A stretch of DNA of 64,000 nucleotides from DASXRA01 sp036502575 (lineage in GTDB: Bacteria > Actinomycetota > Actinomycetes > Mycobacteriales > Jatrophihabitantaceae), in the NCBI GenBank assembly GCA_036502575.1, contig DASXYL010000053.1:26122-90121 (forward strand). Direction: 5' to 3'. Each line of letters starts with the position of its first letter. Position 1 is the first letter of the stretch. Position numbers and translations under genes: made by a program. Positions 37,262 through 46,007 of this stretch are shown here, one piece after another. Below the pieces are notes generated by a model, which saw only the letters and a list, made by a program, of their open reading frames with translations, had not been told where the DNA came from and did not search any database.

Positions 37262-39552
37262 CAGCCGCGCCGAGCCGGCACCGCCGGGCGGCCGAGCAGC
37301 CCAAGCGGGGCCGGGCCACGACCGCGCAGTTGGGCGATCTCGCGCTGCTCGCCGTGCTGTGCGTGCTCGCGCTGCTGGTGCTGCGCACGACGTACGGCGG
37401 CACCGGGTACCTCGTCGCCGGCGGCATCGGTATCGCGGTCGGGCTGATCGTCAGCTACGCCGGCGCCGCGCTCGCCGTGCCGGCGCTGCTCGTCGCGGTC
37501 GCGACGGTGGCGGCGTACTTCGTCGTCGGGCTGGTCGTGCCCGGTCCCAAGTCGCTGTCCGGGCTGTTCAATCTCGCCGGACACGGCTGGAAGCAGTTGC
37601 TCACGACGTTGCCGCCGATCGGCAGCAGCGGGCCGCTGCTCGGCATCCCGTTCCTGCTCGGACTCGCCGCCGCCGCGCTCGGCGGCACGCTCGCGCTACG
37701 CACCAAGCCGTCCTTCGCGCCGTTGTTCGCCCCCGCGGCACTGTTCGCCACCACGATCCTGCTCGGCCTGCCCAAGGCCACCACCTGGCCGCTCGGCGCC
37801 GCGTTCGTAGCGGTCGGGTTGGGCTGGGCGGCGATCCGGCACCAGCGCACCCGCCCCACCGTGCAACACGGCGCCCGCCAGACCACGCGCATCGCCTTGG
37901 GCGTGGGCATGCTGGCCTTGGCCGCGCTCGGCGCGTCGGTGATCGGGCCGGGGTTCCCGCTCGCGAAGGCGACTCACCGGGTCGTGCTGCGTAACTACGT
38001 GCATCCGCCGTTCGACGTGCAGCAGTACCCGAGCCCACTCGCGGGGTTCCGCAAGTACACCAAGAACGGCGACCTCTACGACAAGACGCTGTTGACCGCC
38101 ACCGGCCTGCCCGACGGATCGCCGCTGCGCATCGCCACGATGACCACCTACGACGGCAACGTCTGGGTCACCGGTGATCCCGATGCGAGCACCGCGTCGA
38201 CGGCGACGTTCCAGCGCGTGGGGACGTCGATCGCCACGACCGGAGATGACGCGCGGGCCAGCGTCAAGGTCGAGGTCGGCGGCGCCTACAACGACGTGTG
38301 GCTGCCGACCGCCGGGCAGCTGTCGAAGGTCAGCTTCGCCGGGCCGAACCGCAAGACGTACGGCGGGGCGTTCCGGTACAACCTCGCCACCGACACCGGC
38401 GTCGTCCCGCCGCGCCTGCAGGACGGCGACAGCTACACGATGCACGCGCTGGTTCCGCCGACGGCGCCGGATCTGAGCCGCGTCACGCCGTTCGGCACCT
38501 CCGACACCTCACCGGAGCTGACCGCCTTCCTGCAGAGCTACGCGACGCAGTGGACGCACGGCGTCAACGGCACCTGGCCGCAGGTCCTCGCGATCGCGAA
38601 GCACCTGCGCGAGGTGGGCAAGTACAGCGACGGCGCCGGGGACGAGGCGCAGTACCTGCCCGGCCACAGCATCGGCCGACTCACGGGGTTCCTCGCCGGC
38701 ACCCAGCTGGTGGGCGACGACGAGCAGTACGCGGCGATCTTCGCGCTGATGACCAACTTCCTCGGGGTGCCGGCCCGGGTCGTGCTCGGCGCCGTCCCCG
38801 AGCCGGGCGGTCTCGTCAAGGGCAAGGACGTCCACGCCTGGGTCGAGGTGCACGCGGCCGACGGCAGCTGGCTGCGGATCCCGACCAGCGAGTTCATGCC
38901 GGACACGTCCAAGAAGCCGGACAAGATCCCGCCGCAACAGCAGCAGAACAGCTCGGCCGCGGTCGTGCCGCCGCCCAACTCGGTGCGCCCGCCGAGCTCG
39001 CTCGACAGCCCGGATCAGCAGCAGACTCGGGTCGATCGCCGGTCCAGCAAGAACTCCTCGAGCGATGGCGGCGGCAACCAGTTCCTGCACGCGCTGGGAC
39101 TGATCGGCACCTATGGTGGCCCGCCGATCGCAGCGATCGTGCTGCCGTGTCTGCTCATCGTCGCCCTCAAGGGCATGCGTCGACGGCGGCGCCGCAGCCG
39201 AGGCGCGACGACGACCCAGGTGGCGGCGGGCTGGCGCGAGATCGTCGACTACGCCCGCGACCTCGGTCGGCCGGTCCCCGGCGGGCAGACCCGCCGCGAG
39301 GACGCCCGCAGTCTCGGTCCGCTCGCGCTGGCTCCGCTCGCAGCGTCGGCCGATTCGGTGGTGTTCGGTCCGGGCCAACCGACGCCGGAGGCCGCGGCGT
39401 GGTACTGGTCAGAGGTCGAGCGGACCCGCCGCGAGATCAACCAAGGGCTGAATCGCTGGCAGCGGCTGCGGGCGGCGGTGAGCCTGCGCTCGTTCCGCAC
39501 GCCCCGGCGGCCGATCAGGATGGGCAACCCGACGCGTTCGTCCACCGCCTGA
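37258..39552 (+). CDS. Transglutaminase-like membrane protein lacking catalytic Cys
   Basis: A 764-residue TgpA-type protein. An N-terminal block of about six helices (~20-235), then an exported ~400-residue region, a C-terminal helix (IGTYGGPPIAAIVLPCLLIV near 620-640) and a cytoplasmic DUF4129-like tail. The transglutaminase-like core is near residues 475-545. At the place of the nucleophile (normally GxCEQYA) it has VGDDEQYAAIFA, so Cys is Asp. The His is kept in DVHAWVEVHAADGSW, and the usual DPT is IPT, removing the Asp. It is therefore probably a non-catalytic binding module. Third gene of the MoxR-DUF58 set (ATGA overlap). Confidence 0.87.
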   Translation: MTAAPSRHRRAAEQPKRGRATTAQLGDLALLAVLCVLALLVLRTTYGGTGYLVAGGIGIAVGLIVSYAGAALAVPALLVAVATVAAYFVVGLVVPGPKSLSGLFNLAGHGWKQLLTTLPPIGSSGPLLGIPFLLGLAAAALGGTLALRTKPSFAPLFAPAALFATTILLGLPKATTWPLGAAFVAVGLGWAAIRHQRTRPTVQHGARQTTRIALGVGMLALAALGASVIGPGFPLAKATHRVVLRNYVHPPFDVQQYPSPLAGFRKYTKNGDLYDKTLLTATGLPDGSPLRIATMTTYDGNVWVTGDPDASTASTATFQRVGTSIATTGDDARASVKVEVGGAYNDVWLPTAGQLSKVSFAGPNRKTYGGAFRYNLATDTGVVPPRLQDGDSYTMHALVPPTAPDLSRVTPFGTSDTSPELTAFLQSYATQWTHGVNGTWPQVLAIAKHLREVGKYSDGAGDEAQYLPGHSIGRLTGFLAGTQLVGDDEQYAAIFALMTNFLGVPARVVLGAVPEPGGLVKGKDVHAWVEVHAADGSWLRIPTSEFMPDTSKKPDKIPPQQQQNSSAAVVPPPNSVRPPSSLDSPDQQQTRVDRRSSKNSSSDGGGNQFLHALGLIGTYGGPPIAAIVLPCLLIVALKGMRRRRRRSRGATTTQVAAGWREIVDYARDLGRPVPGGQTRREDARSLGPLALAPLAASADSVVFGPGQPTPEAAAWYWSEVERTRREINQGLNRWQRLRAAVSLRSFRTPRRPIRMGNPTRSSTA

Positions 39553-39570
39553 GCGACCAGACTGATCCGT

Positions 39571-40500
39571 ATGGATCTCGCTGCCGCAGAACGGTTTCTG
39601 CTCGATCACGGCGCCGATGGCATCCCCCATCCGGGCGGGTCGCTGTTCGCCCATCTGCGCCGGGTCGCCGACCAGCTCGCGGCCTGGGACGCCGCGGAGG
39701 ACGTGGTGCTAGCGGGCCTGTGCCACGCCACGTACGGGACGGACGGGTTCGCCCGGGCGCTGCTGCCGGTGAGCGACCGCGACGAGCTCGTTGGCGTCAT
39801 CGGCCGGGCCGCCGAGGCGATGGTGTACCTCTACGCCAGCGTCGATCGCGGTGCGACGTACCCGCTGCTCGGCGGCTCGGGCGCGGTGGACACACACGAC
39901 CGGTTCGCCGGGGACACACGGCTCGTGGACGCCGCCGACGCCCGATCGTTCATGGAGATCACCGCCGCCAACGAGCTCGACGTGTTCACCCGCAACCCCG
40001 AGTACGCCACCCGGTACGGCCCGACCCTGATCGAGCTGTTCACCCGAGCGCGCGAGCGGCTGTCCCGCTCGGCGTGGGCCGCCTGCCAGCTCACCCTGAA
40101 CCCGGTGGCCATCAGCCATCTCGACCACCTCGTCCTCACTGTCGCCGACATCGACCGGACGCGCGACTTCTACCAGCGGGTGCTCGGCATGACCCCGGTG
40201 ATGTTCGCGGACGGACGGCATGCGCTCGAGTTCGGCGACAGCAAGATCAACCTGCACCCGGCCGGGCACGAGATCGCCCCGCACGCCGCCAACCCCGTAG
40301 CCGGCAGCGCCGACCTGTGCCTGATCGCCGCCACTCCCCTGCCGCAGGTGATCGACCACCTGCAGACACTGGACGTCACGATCATCGAGGGGCCGGTCAC
40401 CCGCACCGGCGCCCGGGGCGAGATGAGCAGCGTCTATCTGCGCGATCCCGACGGCAACCTCATCGAGATCAGCAACTACGGCATCAGCGATCCAGGGTGA
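39571..40500 (+). CDS. DUF6817-VOC (glyoxalase-like) fusion protein
   Basis: A 309-residue soluble two-domain protein. Residues ~1-170 match the DUF6817 type, an HD-like helical domain (GGSLFAHLRRVADQLAAWDA; LAGLCHATYGTDGF). Residues ~180-305 form a vicinal-oxygen-chelate domain (ISHLDHLVLTVADIDRTRDF; YLRDPDGNLIEISNY) with His and Glu metal ligands visible. The VOC part resembles glyoxalase/bleomycin-resistance relatives similar to virulence protein STM3117. No pathway is indicated by context. Its 3' end overlaps the convergent glycosidase gene by 17 bp. Confidence 0.82.
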   Translation: MDLAAAERFLLDHGADGIPHPGGSLFAHLRRVADQLAAWDAAEDVVLAGLCHATYGTDGFARALLPVSDRDELVGVIGRAAEAMVYLYASVDRGATYPLLGGSGAVDTHDRFAGDTRLVDAADARSFMEITAANELDVFTRNPEYATRYGPTLIELFTRARERLSRSAWAACQLTLNPVAISHLDHLVLTVADIDRTRDFYQRVLGMTPVMFADGRHALEFGDSKINLHPAGHEIAPHAANPVAGSADLCLIAATPLPQVIDHLQTLDVTIIEGPVTRTGARGEMSSVYLRDPDGNLIEISNYGISDPG

Positions 40501-42016
40501 TGATCGCGGCGCTGCCCGAGGCGACGGTCAGGTCGATCGTCCCGTCGTGCAGGCGCGCGTGATCCGGCCGCCCGGTTCGAAGGTGGCCGCTGCGGTCGAC
40601 GGAGGCGCCCTGCACCGCAACGCCGGCGGCGCTGTCGAGCGAGTCGCCGGTGAGGCGCAGCACCTGCGCCGACCCGCCGCGCCGTCCGACATTGATCGTC
40701 ACCGGCACCGCGGCACCTGACGTGCCGTCCTTCTCGATCACGGCGATCCGCGTGCGTCCGTCATCGCCGCGTACCGCGTAGGCAGTGACGTTGCGGTCGC
40801 TGGACACCGAGACCGGCGCGAACCGGCCCGGCCCCATCCGGGTCGCCATGTACAGGCCGTAGTACTCGGGCCCGACCGTGTAGATCTTGGCCTGCCGATC
40901 GGCCTCGTCGGCCGCACAGATCGGCGTGTAGCGCTGGAACTTGCCGTTGAACAGCGGCGCGCCGCAGACGCCGAACCCGCCGTGGAAGTTGAGCCCGGCG
41001 AACCCCGCCTGGGCCATGACCAGGTTGTAGTCCATCGCCCACAGCGCCGAGGCGTACACGTCGCTGACGCCGGCGAGGCCACCGCTGACCGCGGAGTTGG
41101 TCTCGTCCACCCGGATCGGCACGTGCACGGACTGAGCGGTGGCCAGCTGCGGAGCGACGATGCTGAGCTCGCTGGTGTGTACCTGCGGCGACAGCAGCTG
41201 GGTGACCGTCGTGGCGCCGGTGTAGTTGTGGACGGTCAGCATGTTGATGCGGTCCTGCTCGACCTGCGCGAACTGGCTGAACCAGGTGGCGGTGCTGCCG
41301 GGCGAGCTGAGGTCGGGCGCGGCAATTCGCGAACTGCCCACCATGGCGGCACAGGCTTCCCACTCCGCCTGGTGCTCGGCGAAACCATACGGCGCAGGAC
41401 GGTAACCGTTGCTCACGTAGTGCTCGGGCTCGTTGCCACATTCGGCCCCGGAGAGCCGCTGGCCGAGGTCGGCGAACAGGGTGCGCGCCTGGTCGGTGGC
41501 CAGGGCCGGGTCGTAGTGGACGAGGTTGATGCCCACCTCGGCCTTCCACCCGGTGGCCTTCAGGAACGTGCCGAGCCGCGCGATGTCGGTCGGGGTGACG
41601 ACATCCTTCACCCAATCGGGCAAGGGGTTCGGTGGTTGCTGGCCGGCCGGTACCCACAGCGTGTCGCGGTCGAGCTGGTTGCCGCTGATGCGGACGTTGC
41701 TCACCCCGAGCGTCTTGTAGAGGTTGACGAGATTGCCGTGCTGGGCGTCGAAATTGCGCACACAGTCGTTCGTCGTGCACGCCGCCGAGAGCTCGCGCAT
41801 CTCGTAGGACAGCCCGACGAAGTCCGACGGCAGCCGACTGCCCGGGTGCTTCGCGTCGATCGTGATCGTGGTCGCCGCCGTTGACGTGTCGGCCGGCGTC
41901 GTGCCAGCTGTCGCCGTCTGGACCGAGACAAGCAGAGTCAACGACAGCACGCCTCCTGCGATCTGCCGGACCGTACGCCGCCGACGGGAGCCGTGGATAT
42001 GCACCGGTGTGGTCAT
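40484..42016 (-). CDS. Secreted glycoside hydrolase, GH79-like (beta-glucuronidase/heparanase family)
   Basis: A 510-residue exported enzyme. N-terminal basic region and hydrophobic helix (IAGGVLSLTLLVSVQTATAG) form the signal peptide. The (beta/alpha)8 barrel shows the acid/base in SGAECGNEPEHYVSNGYRP and the likely nucleophile in IRVDETNSAVSGG, as in GH79 beta-glucuronidases, with a beta-sandwich C-terminal domain (~400-510). Paired Cys near the N-terminus (SAACTTNDCVRNF) suggest a disulfide. Substrate probably glucuronate-containing polysaccharide or proteoglycan; this cannot be fixed from sequence. A 16-bp palindrome lies 18 bp upstream of the start. Confidence 0.8.
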   Translation of the reverse strand: MTTPVHIHGSRRRRTVRQIAGGVLSLTLLVSVQTATAGTTPADTSTAATTITIDAKHPGSRLPSDFVGLSYEMRELSAACTTNDCVRNFDAQHGNLVNLYKTLGVSNVRISGNQLDRDTLWVPAGQQPPNPLPDWVKDVVTPTDIARLGTFLKATGWKAEVGINLVHYDPALATDQARTLFADLGQRLSGAECGNEPEHYVSNGYRPAPYGFAEHQAEWEACAAMVGSSRIAAPDLSSPGSTATWFSQFAQVEQDRINMLTVHNYTGATTVTQLLSPQVHTSELSIVAPQLATAQSVHVPIRVDETNSAVSGGLAGVSDVYASALWAMDYNLVMAQAGFAGLNFHGGFGVCGAPLFNGKFQRYTPICAADEADRQAKIYTVGPEYYGLYMATRMGPGRFAPVSVSSDRNVTAYAVRGDDGRTRIAVIEKDGTSGAAVPVTINVGRRGGSAQVLRLTGDSLDSAAGVAVQGASVDRSGHLRTGRPDHARLHDGTIDLTVASGSAAIITLDR

Positions 42017-42033
42017 GCGAAGCCTCCCAGTCG

Positions 42034-42049
42034 GTTCATGTACATGAAC
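42034..42049. promoter_or_regulatory. 16-bp palindromic operator candidate upstream of the glycosidase
   Basis: GTTCATGTACATGAAC, a perfect palindrome 17 bp before the glycosidase start codon, nested in a wider CCCAGTC...GACTGGG inverted repeat (42026-42070). The form suits a TetR- or GntR-type repressor site overlapping the promoter or leader. No regulator gene of those families lies adjacent. Confidence 0.5.
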
Positions 42050-42171
42050 GCTGTCTAGCTACGTGACTGGGTGACCGTACGCCTGGTGGCTGTCGCTCGG
42101 CAACGGTTCGACACCGAAAGTCCGGCCGGGCGCCCGTGCGCAGCACGAACGCCCGGCCGGGACGCTACGGA

Positions 42172-42504
42172 TTACTCGTTGCCGTTGAACTGGTGGTCGA
42201 CGTTCACGCCTTCGGGGTCGGCATGCCCGCCGGGGCCATCGGACTCCGGAGCGCTCTTCTCGGTCCCCGAGCCCGGCTCGGGCGCTTGCTCTCCCGCCGT
42301 CTCGCTGCTGCCGGCCGGCGTGTCCGGCCCTTCCGCCGTGTCGGCCCCGACCGCGGAAACCACCGCTGTCGTATGGGCCTTCGCCGGTGCCGGTGCGGCC
42401 GGGCCACTCGATCCCGCAGTGGCGTACGCCGTTCCACCGCCGATCAGTGCCGCAGCCAACGCAGCACCGACCAGGGCGGCGACGCTGCCTGATCGCTTGA
42501 TCAT
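42172..42504 (-). CDS. Small acidic secreted protein
   Basis: A 110-residue exported protein. ATG at 42504 has GGAGGTG 6 nt upstream. The signal peptide (IKRSGSVAALVGAALAAALI, then GGGTAYA) is followed by a low-complexity Ala/Pro/Glu/Ser-rich mature chain with no Cys and a short C-terminal end (GVNVDHQFNGNE). Function unknown. It is divergent from the response regulator gene 137 bp away, a frequent arrangement for a target of the adjacent two-component system. Confidence 0.65.
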   Translation of the reverse strand: MIKRSGSVAALVGAALAAALIGGGTAYATAGSSGPAAPAPAKAHTTAVVSAVGADTAEGPDTPAGSSETAGEQAPEPGSGTEKSAPESDGPGGHADPEGVNVDHQFNGNE

Positions 42505-42641
42505 GGAATGCACCTCCAGGTGTGTGCGGCGGTCGGTCCGCCTGCACATCCCCAGGCTGCGGTCGGGCGGCTGAACCTCAGCTGACTCGCGTGAGGCCCC
42601 ATCCTCAGGTGCGGTTCAGGCCAGGTCATCATGCTGAAAGG

Positions 42642-43322
42642 ATGCGGGTGCTGGTCGCGGAGGACGAGGTGCCGCTGGCCGACGCCCTCGCGCAGGGTCT
42701 GCGGGCCGACGGATACGTCGTGGACCTCGCCCACGACGGGGTGGACGCGGTGTGGCGGGCGACCGAATACACCTACGACGTGATCGTGCTGGACATCCTC
42801 CTGCCCCAGTTGTCCGGGTACGACGTGCTGAAGCGGATACGGGCCGCCGGCGTGTGGAGCCCGGTGATGATGCTGACTGCCAAGGACGGCGAGTACGACC
42901 AGGCCGACGCATTGGACCTGGGCGCCGACGACTACCTCACCAAGCCGTTCTCCTACGTCGTCGTGCTGGCCCACCTGCGCGCGCTGTTGCGCCGGGGGCG
43001 TCCGGAGCGCCCGCCGGTCCTGGGCGCCGGTGACCTCTCGTTGGATCCGGCGACGCGCCACTGCCACCGGGCCGGCGCCACGATCGAGCTCACCGCGCGC
43101 GAGTCGGCCGTGCTGGAGTATCTGCTGCGTCGGCGGGGCGAGGTCGTGAGCAAGGCCGACATCCTGGCCCATGTGTGGGATGAGTACTTCGCGGGCGACC
43201 CGAACATCGTCGAGGTCTACGTGCTGCGGCTGCGCCGCAAGATCGACGTTCCGTTCGGCCGATCGAGCCTGCAGACCGTGCGGGGCGCGGGCTACCGGCT
43301 GCGCGAGTCGGTACCGCGGTGA
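42642..43322 (+). CDS. OmpR/PhoB-family response regulator
   Basis: A 226-residue regulator. Receiver domain residues 1-115 with phospho-acceptor Asp in DVIVLDILLPQLSGYDVL, conserved Asp/Glu in LVAEDE, Thr in MLTAKDG and Lys in YLTKPFSY. Winged-helix DNA-binding domain residues ~130-222 (ELTARESAVLEYLLRRRGEV; VRGAGYRL). ATG at 42642 follows GAAAGG. Its GTGA overlap with the histidine kinase gene marks a coupled two-component operon. Short CTGAACCTCAG / CTCAGGTGCGGTTCAG repeats in the upstream region may be its own binding site. Confidence 0.93.
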   Translation: MRVLVAEDEVPLADALAQGLRADGYVVDLAHDGVDAVWRATEYTYDVIVLDILLPQLSGYDVLKRIRAAGVWSPVMMLTAKDGEYDQADALDLGADDYLTKPFSYVVVLAHLRALLRRGRPERPPVLGAGDLSLDPATRHCHRAGATIELTARESAVLEYLLRRRGEVVSKADILAHVWDEYFAGDPNIVEVYVLRLRRKIDVPFGRSSLQTVRGAGYRLRESVPR

Positions 43323-44731
43323 TCAACGCCCTCGATACCGGTTCGCCGTCGGCCGTGCGCGCCGGGCCGGTCGTGTCCTGGTGGCGGCATCGGTCGTTGC
43401 GAACCCGGCTCACCGCGGCGTCCACCGCCGTGATCGCCGTCGGCGTCGCCGCGGCCGCGGTCCTGCTGGTGTGGCGGGTGCACAGCACGCTGGTCGCCGG
43501 CGTGGATCTGACCGTCAGCCAGCGTGTCAGCGACGTCGCGGCCGAAGCCGCGCAGGGGCAGTTCTCGGCGCTGCGCGCGACCGGGGCGGACAGCCTCACC
43601 TTGGTTCAAGTCGTAGCCGGCGACGGACACGTGGTGGCGAGCTCGGCCAACATCGACGGCGAAGCGGCCCAGTTCAGCTTCCCGGCCCCGGGCAGCGGCG
43701 TGACCGTCCGCGCGGTGGCCGGCAGCATCGCCGGCGATCCGGGGTCCTACCGGGTTGCCGCCGAGGCGACGTCCTCACCGGCCGGACCGGTCACGGTGTA
43801 CGCGGCGCGCCCGACCGCCGAGATCGACCAGAGTGTGCGCGAGCTGGTGGCGGCCCTACTCATCGGCGGCCCGGTCCTGGTCGCCCTGCTCGGCGCGGTC
43901 GCCTGGGCGCTGGTCGGCCGGGCGTTGCGGCCGGTAGAAACCATGCGCCGAGAGGTGGCCGCGATCCCGGGCACGGATTTGCACCGCCGGCTGTCCCTCA
44001 CGCCTGGGGGCGAGGAATTGCACCGCCTCGCCGCCACCTTCAACGAGCTGCTCGCCCGCCTCGACGACGGCGCCGCGCAGCAACGGCGCTTCCTGTCCGA
44101 CGCCGCCCACGAGCTGCGCAACCCGGTCGCGGCCCTGCACACGCGGCTCGACGTACGAGCCAGCCACCCGCAGCTACCCCTGTCCCCCGAGGATCGGCAA
44201 CTGCTGGCCGCCGACGCGGCCCGGTTGGCGGCCCTGGTCGACTCGCTGCTCAGCCTCGCCCGCCTCGATGCCGACGCAGTGCTGCGCCGTGAGCCGGTCG
44301 ACCTGGACGATCTCGTGTTCGATCACGTCCGGCGCATCAGCATGCCGGGCGCTCCGCACATCGACGCCACCCGAGTTTCGGCCGCGCAGGTCATCGGCGA
44401 CCGCTCCGCCCTGGACCGCGTGGTGGCCAACCTCCTCGACAACGCCGTCCGGCACGCCCACGACGCGATCAGCGTCGGCCTGCACCACGACGGCCGCGAT
44501 ATCACCCTGACCGTCGCTGACGACGGGCCCGGAGTCCCCGCGGCCGACCGGGATCGCGTCTTCGAACGCTTCACCCGTCTGGACGACGCCCGTAGCCGTG
44601 ACCGCGGCGGCGCCGGGTTGGGCCTGGCCATCGTCCGCGACATCGTGCTGGCCCACGGCGGGGGCGTACACATCGACGACAACCACCCCGGCGCCCGCTT
44701 CACGGTCACCCTTCCGGCTGCGGGCAGCTAA
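43319..44731 (+). CDS. Membrane sensor histidine kinase
   Basis: A 470-residue kinase. Two transmembrane helices (VIAVGVAAAAVLLVWRV near residue 40; LVAALLIGGPVLVALLGAVA near 185) enclose a ~125-residue extracytoplasmic sensor. HAMP-like segment (~205-260), dimerisation domain with His in FLSDAAHELRNPVAALHTRL, and ATPase boxes N (NLLDNAVRHAH), G1 (VADDGPGVP), F (RVFERF) and G2 (RGGAGLGLAI). GTG start overlaps the regulator stop. The signal is unknown; the divergent small secreted protein is a possible target. It ends 10 bp from the convergent mshC gene. Confidence 0.93.
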   Translation: MINALDTGSPSAVRAGPVVSWWRHRSLRTRLTAASTAVIAVGVAAAAVLLVWRVHSTLVAGVDLTVSQRVSDVAAEAAQGQFSALRATGADSLTLVQVVAGDGHVVASSANIDGEAAQFSFPAPGSGVTVRAVAGSIAGDPGSYRVAAEATSSPAGPVTVYAARPTAEIDQSVRELVAALLIGGPVLVALLGAVAWALVGRALRPVETMRREVAAIPGTDLHRRLSLTPGGEELHRLAATFNELLARLDDGAAQQRRFLSDAAHELRNPVAALHTRLDVRASHPQLPLSPEDRQLLAADAARLAALVDSLLSLARLDADAVLRREPVDLDDLVFDHVRRISMPGAPHIDATRVSAAQVIGDRSALDRVVANLLDNAVRHAHDAISVGLHHDGRDITLTVADDGPGVPAADRDRVFERFTRLDDARSRDRGGAGLGLAIVRDIVLAHGGGVHIDDNHPGARFTVTLPAAGS

Positions 44732-44741
44732 CCCGCAGGCT

Positions 44742-45977
44742 TCAGAGCGCGATACCGAGCAGCGCGTCGACCAGGTCACGTACCAGGCCGGGCGACTCAG
44801 CGTCGCCACCCGGGTTGGCCAGCGTGGCCTCGGTCCAGTCGTCGACCGCGGCGATGGCGGCCGCGGTGTCGAGATCGTCGGCGAGCGCCGCCCGCACGCT
44901 CGCCAGCAGCGGGCGGGCATCAGGTGCTGCCGGTAGTGCCGCGGCCGAGCGCCAGCGCGCCAGACGGGCCTCAGCCTTGGGCAGTCGCCCGCCCGTCCAT
45001 TCGCGGTCGGCGCGATAGTGGCCGTCCATCAGGGCCAGCCGGATGGCCATCGGGTCGACGCCGCCGCCACGCAGCTTCGACACGAAGACGAGGTTGCCCC
45101 GGGACTTGCTCATCTTCTCGCCGTCCAGTCCGATCATGCCGGTGTGGACGTAGTGGCGGGCGAACGGATGCTCACCGGTCAGCGCCTCGGCGTGGGCGGC
45201 CGAATGTTCGTGGTGCGGAAAGATCAGGTCGCTGCCGCCACCCTGCACGTCGAACCCCATGCCGAGACGGTTCAGCGCGATCACCGAGCACTCGATGTGC
45301 CATCCCGGGCGGCCGCGGCCCAGATCGGTGTCCCAGTACGGCTCGCCGTAGCGGTGCCCCCGCCACAGCAACGAATCGAGCGGGTTGCGCTTGCCCGCGT
45401 GCTCCGGATCGCCGCCACGCTCGGCGAACAGGCTGAGCATCGTCGCGTGGTCGTAGCCCGATTCGTAGCCGAAGTGGCCGGACGCCTCGATCGGGAAGTA
45501 GATGTCCTCGCCGACGTGGTACGCGGCACCCGCTGCGAGCAATTCGCCGATGGCCTTCGTGATCTCGGTGACCGACTCGACGGCACCGACGAGCTCGTTC
45601 GGCGGCAGCACCCGCAACGCGGTCATGTCCTCGCGATACAACGCGATCTCGCGCTCAGCGAGGTGCATCCAGTTCTCGCCGGTGTGCGCCGCCCGCTCCA
45701 GCAGCGGGTCGTCGACGTCGGTGACGTTCTGCACGTAGTGCACGTCGTGGCCCGCGTCGCGCCAGAATCGTTGCGCAAGATCGAACGCGAGGTAGGTGGC
45801 GGCGTGCCCCAGGTGGGTGGCGTCGTAGGGCGTGATGCCGCAGACGTAGAGCCGCACCGTCCCCTTCGCCGCGGTCTCGCGCACCTCACCGGCCGGCGTG
45901 TCGTAGAGCAGCAGCTGCGGACGATCACCCGCGGGCGCCGGCAGTACCGGCACGGGGCTCGCCGACCACGACTCCAT
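44742..45977 (-). CDS. mshC: Mycothiol ligase MshC
   Basis: A 411-residue cysteinyl-tRNA-synthetase homologue. It links L-cysteine to glucosaminyl-inositol with ATP, the third dedicated step of mycothiol synthesis. Class I motifs: TPYDATHLGHAATYLAFD (HIGH) and GEKMSKSRGNLVFV (KMSKS); zinc ligands in YVCGITPYD, HIECSVIAL and FPHHEHS. Length (~410 residues, lacking the tRNA anticodon-binding extension of CysS) and start (ESWSASPVPVLP) favour MshC over CysS. It is divergent from the SRPBCC gene with a 30-bp gap. Its presence implies a mycothiol-producing actinomycete. Confidence 0.93.
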   Translation of the reverse strand: MESWSASPVPVLPAPAGDRPQLLLYDTPAGEVRETAAKGTVRLYVCGITPYDATHLGHAATYLAFDLAQRFWRDAGHDVHYVQNVTDVDDPLLERAAHTGENWMHLAEREIALYREDMTALRVLPPNELVGAVESVTEITKAIGELLAAGAAYHVGEDIYFPIEASGHFGYESGYDHATMLSLFAERGGDPEHAGKRNPLDSLLWRGHRYGEPYWDTDLGRGRPGWHIECSVIALNRLGMGFDVQGGGSDLIFPHHEHSAAHAEALTGEHPFARHYVHTGMIGLDGEKMSKSRGNLVFVSKLRGGGVDPMAIRLALMDGHYRADREWTGGRLPKAEARLARWRSAAALPAAPDARPLLASVRAALADDLDTAAAIAAVDDWTEATLANPGGDAESPGLVRDLVDALLGIAL

Positions 45978-46007
45978 ACCCGCCAACCTATCCGGCACAC
46001 TGCTCGG

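Noticed and set aside
44742..45977. Cysteinyl-tRNA synthetase (CysS)
   Set aside because: The catalytic core is shared, but the length of ~411 residues and the N-terminal ESWSASPVPVLP segment fit MshC; CysS carries an extra C-terminal domain.
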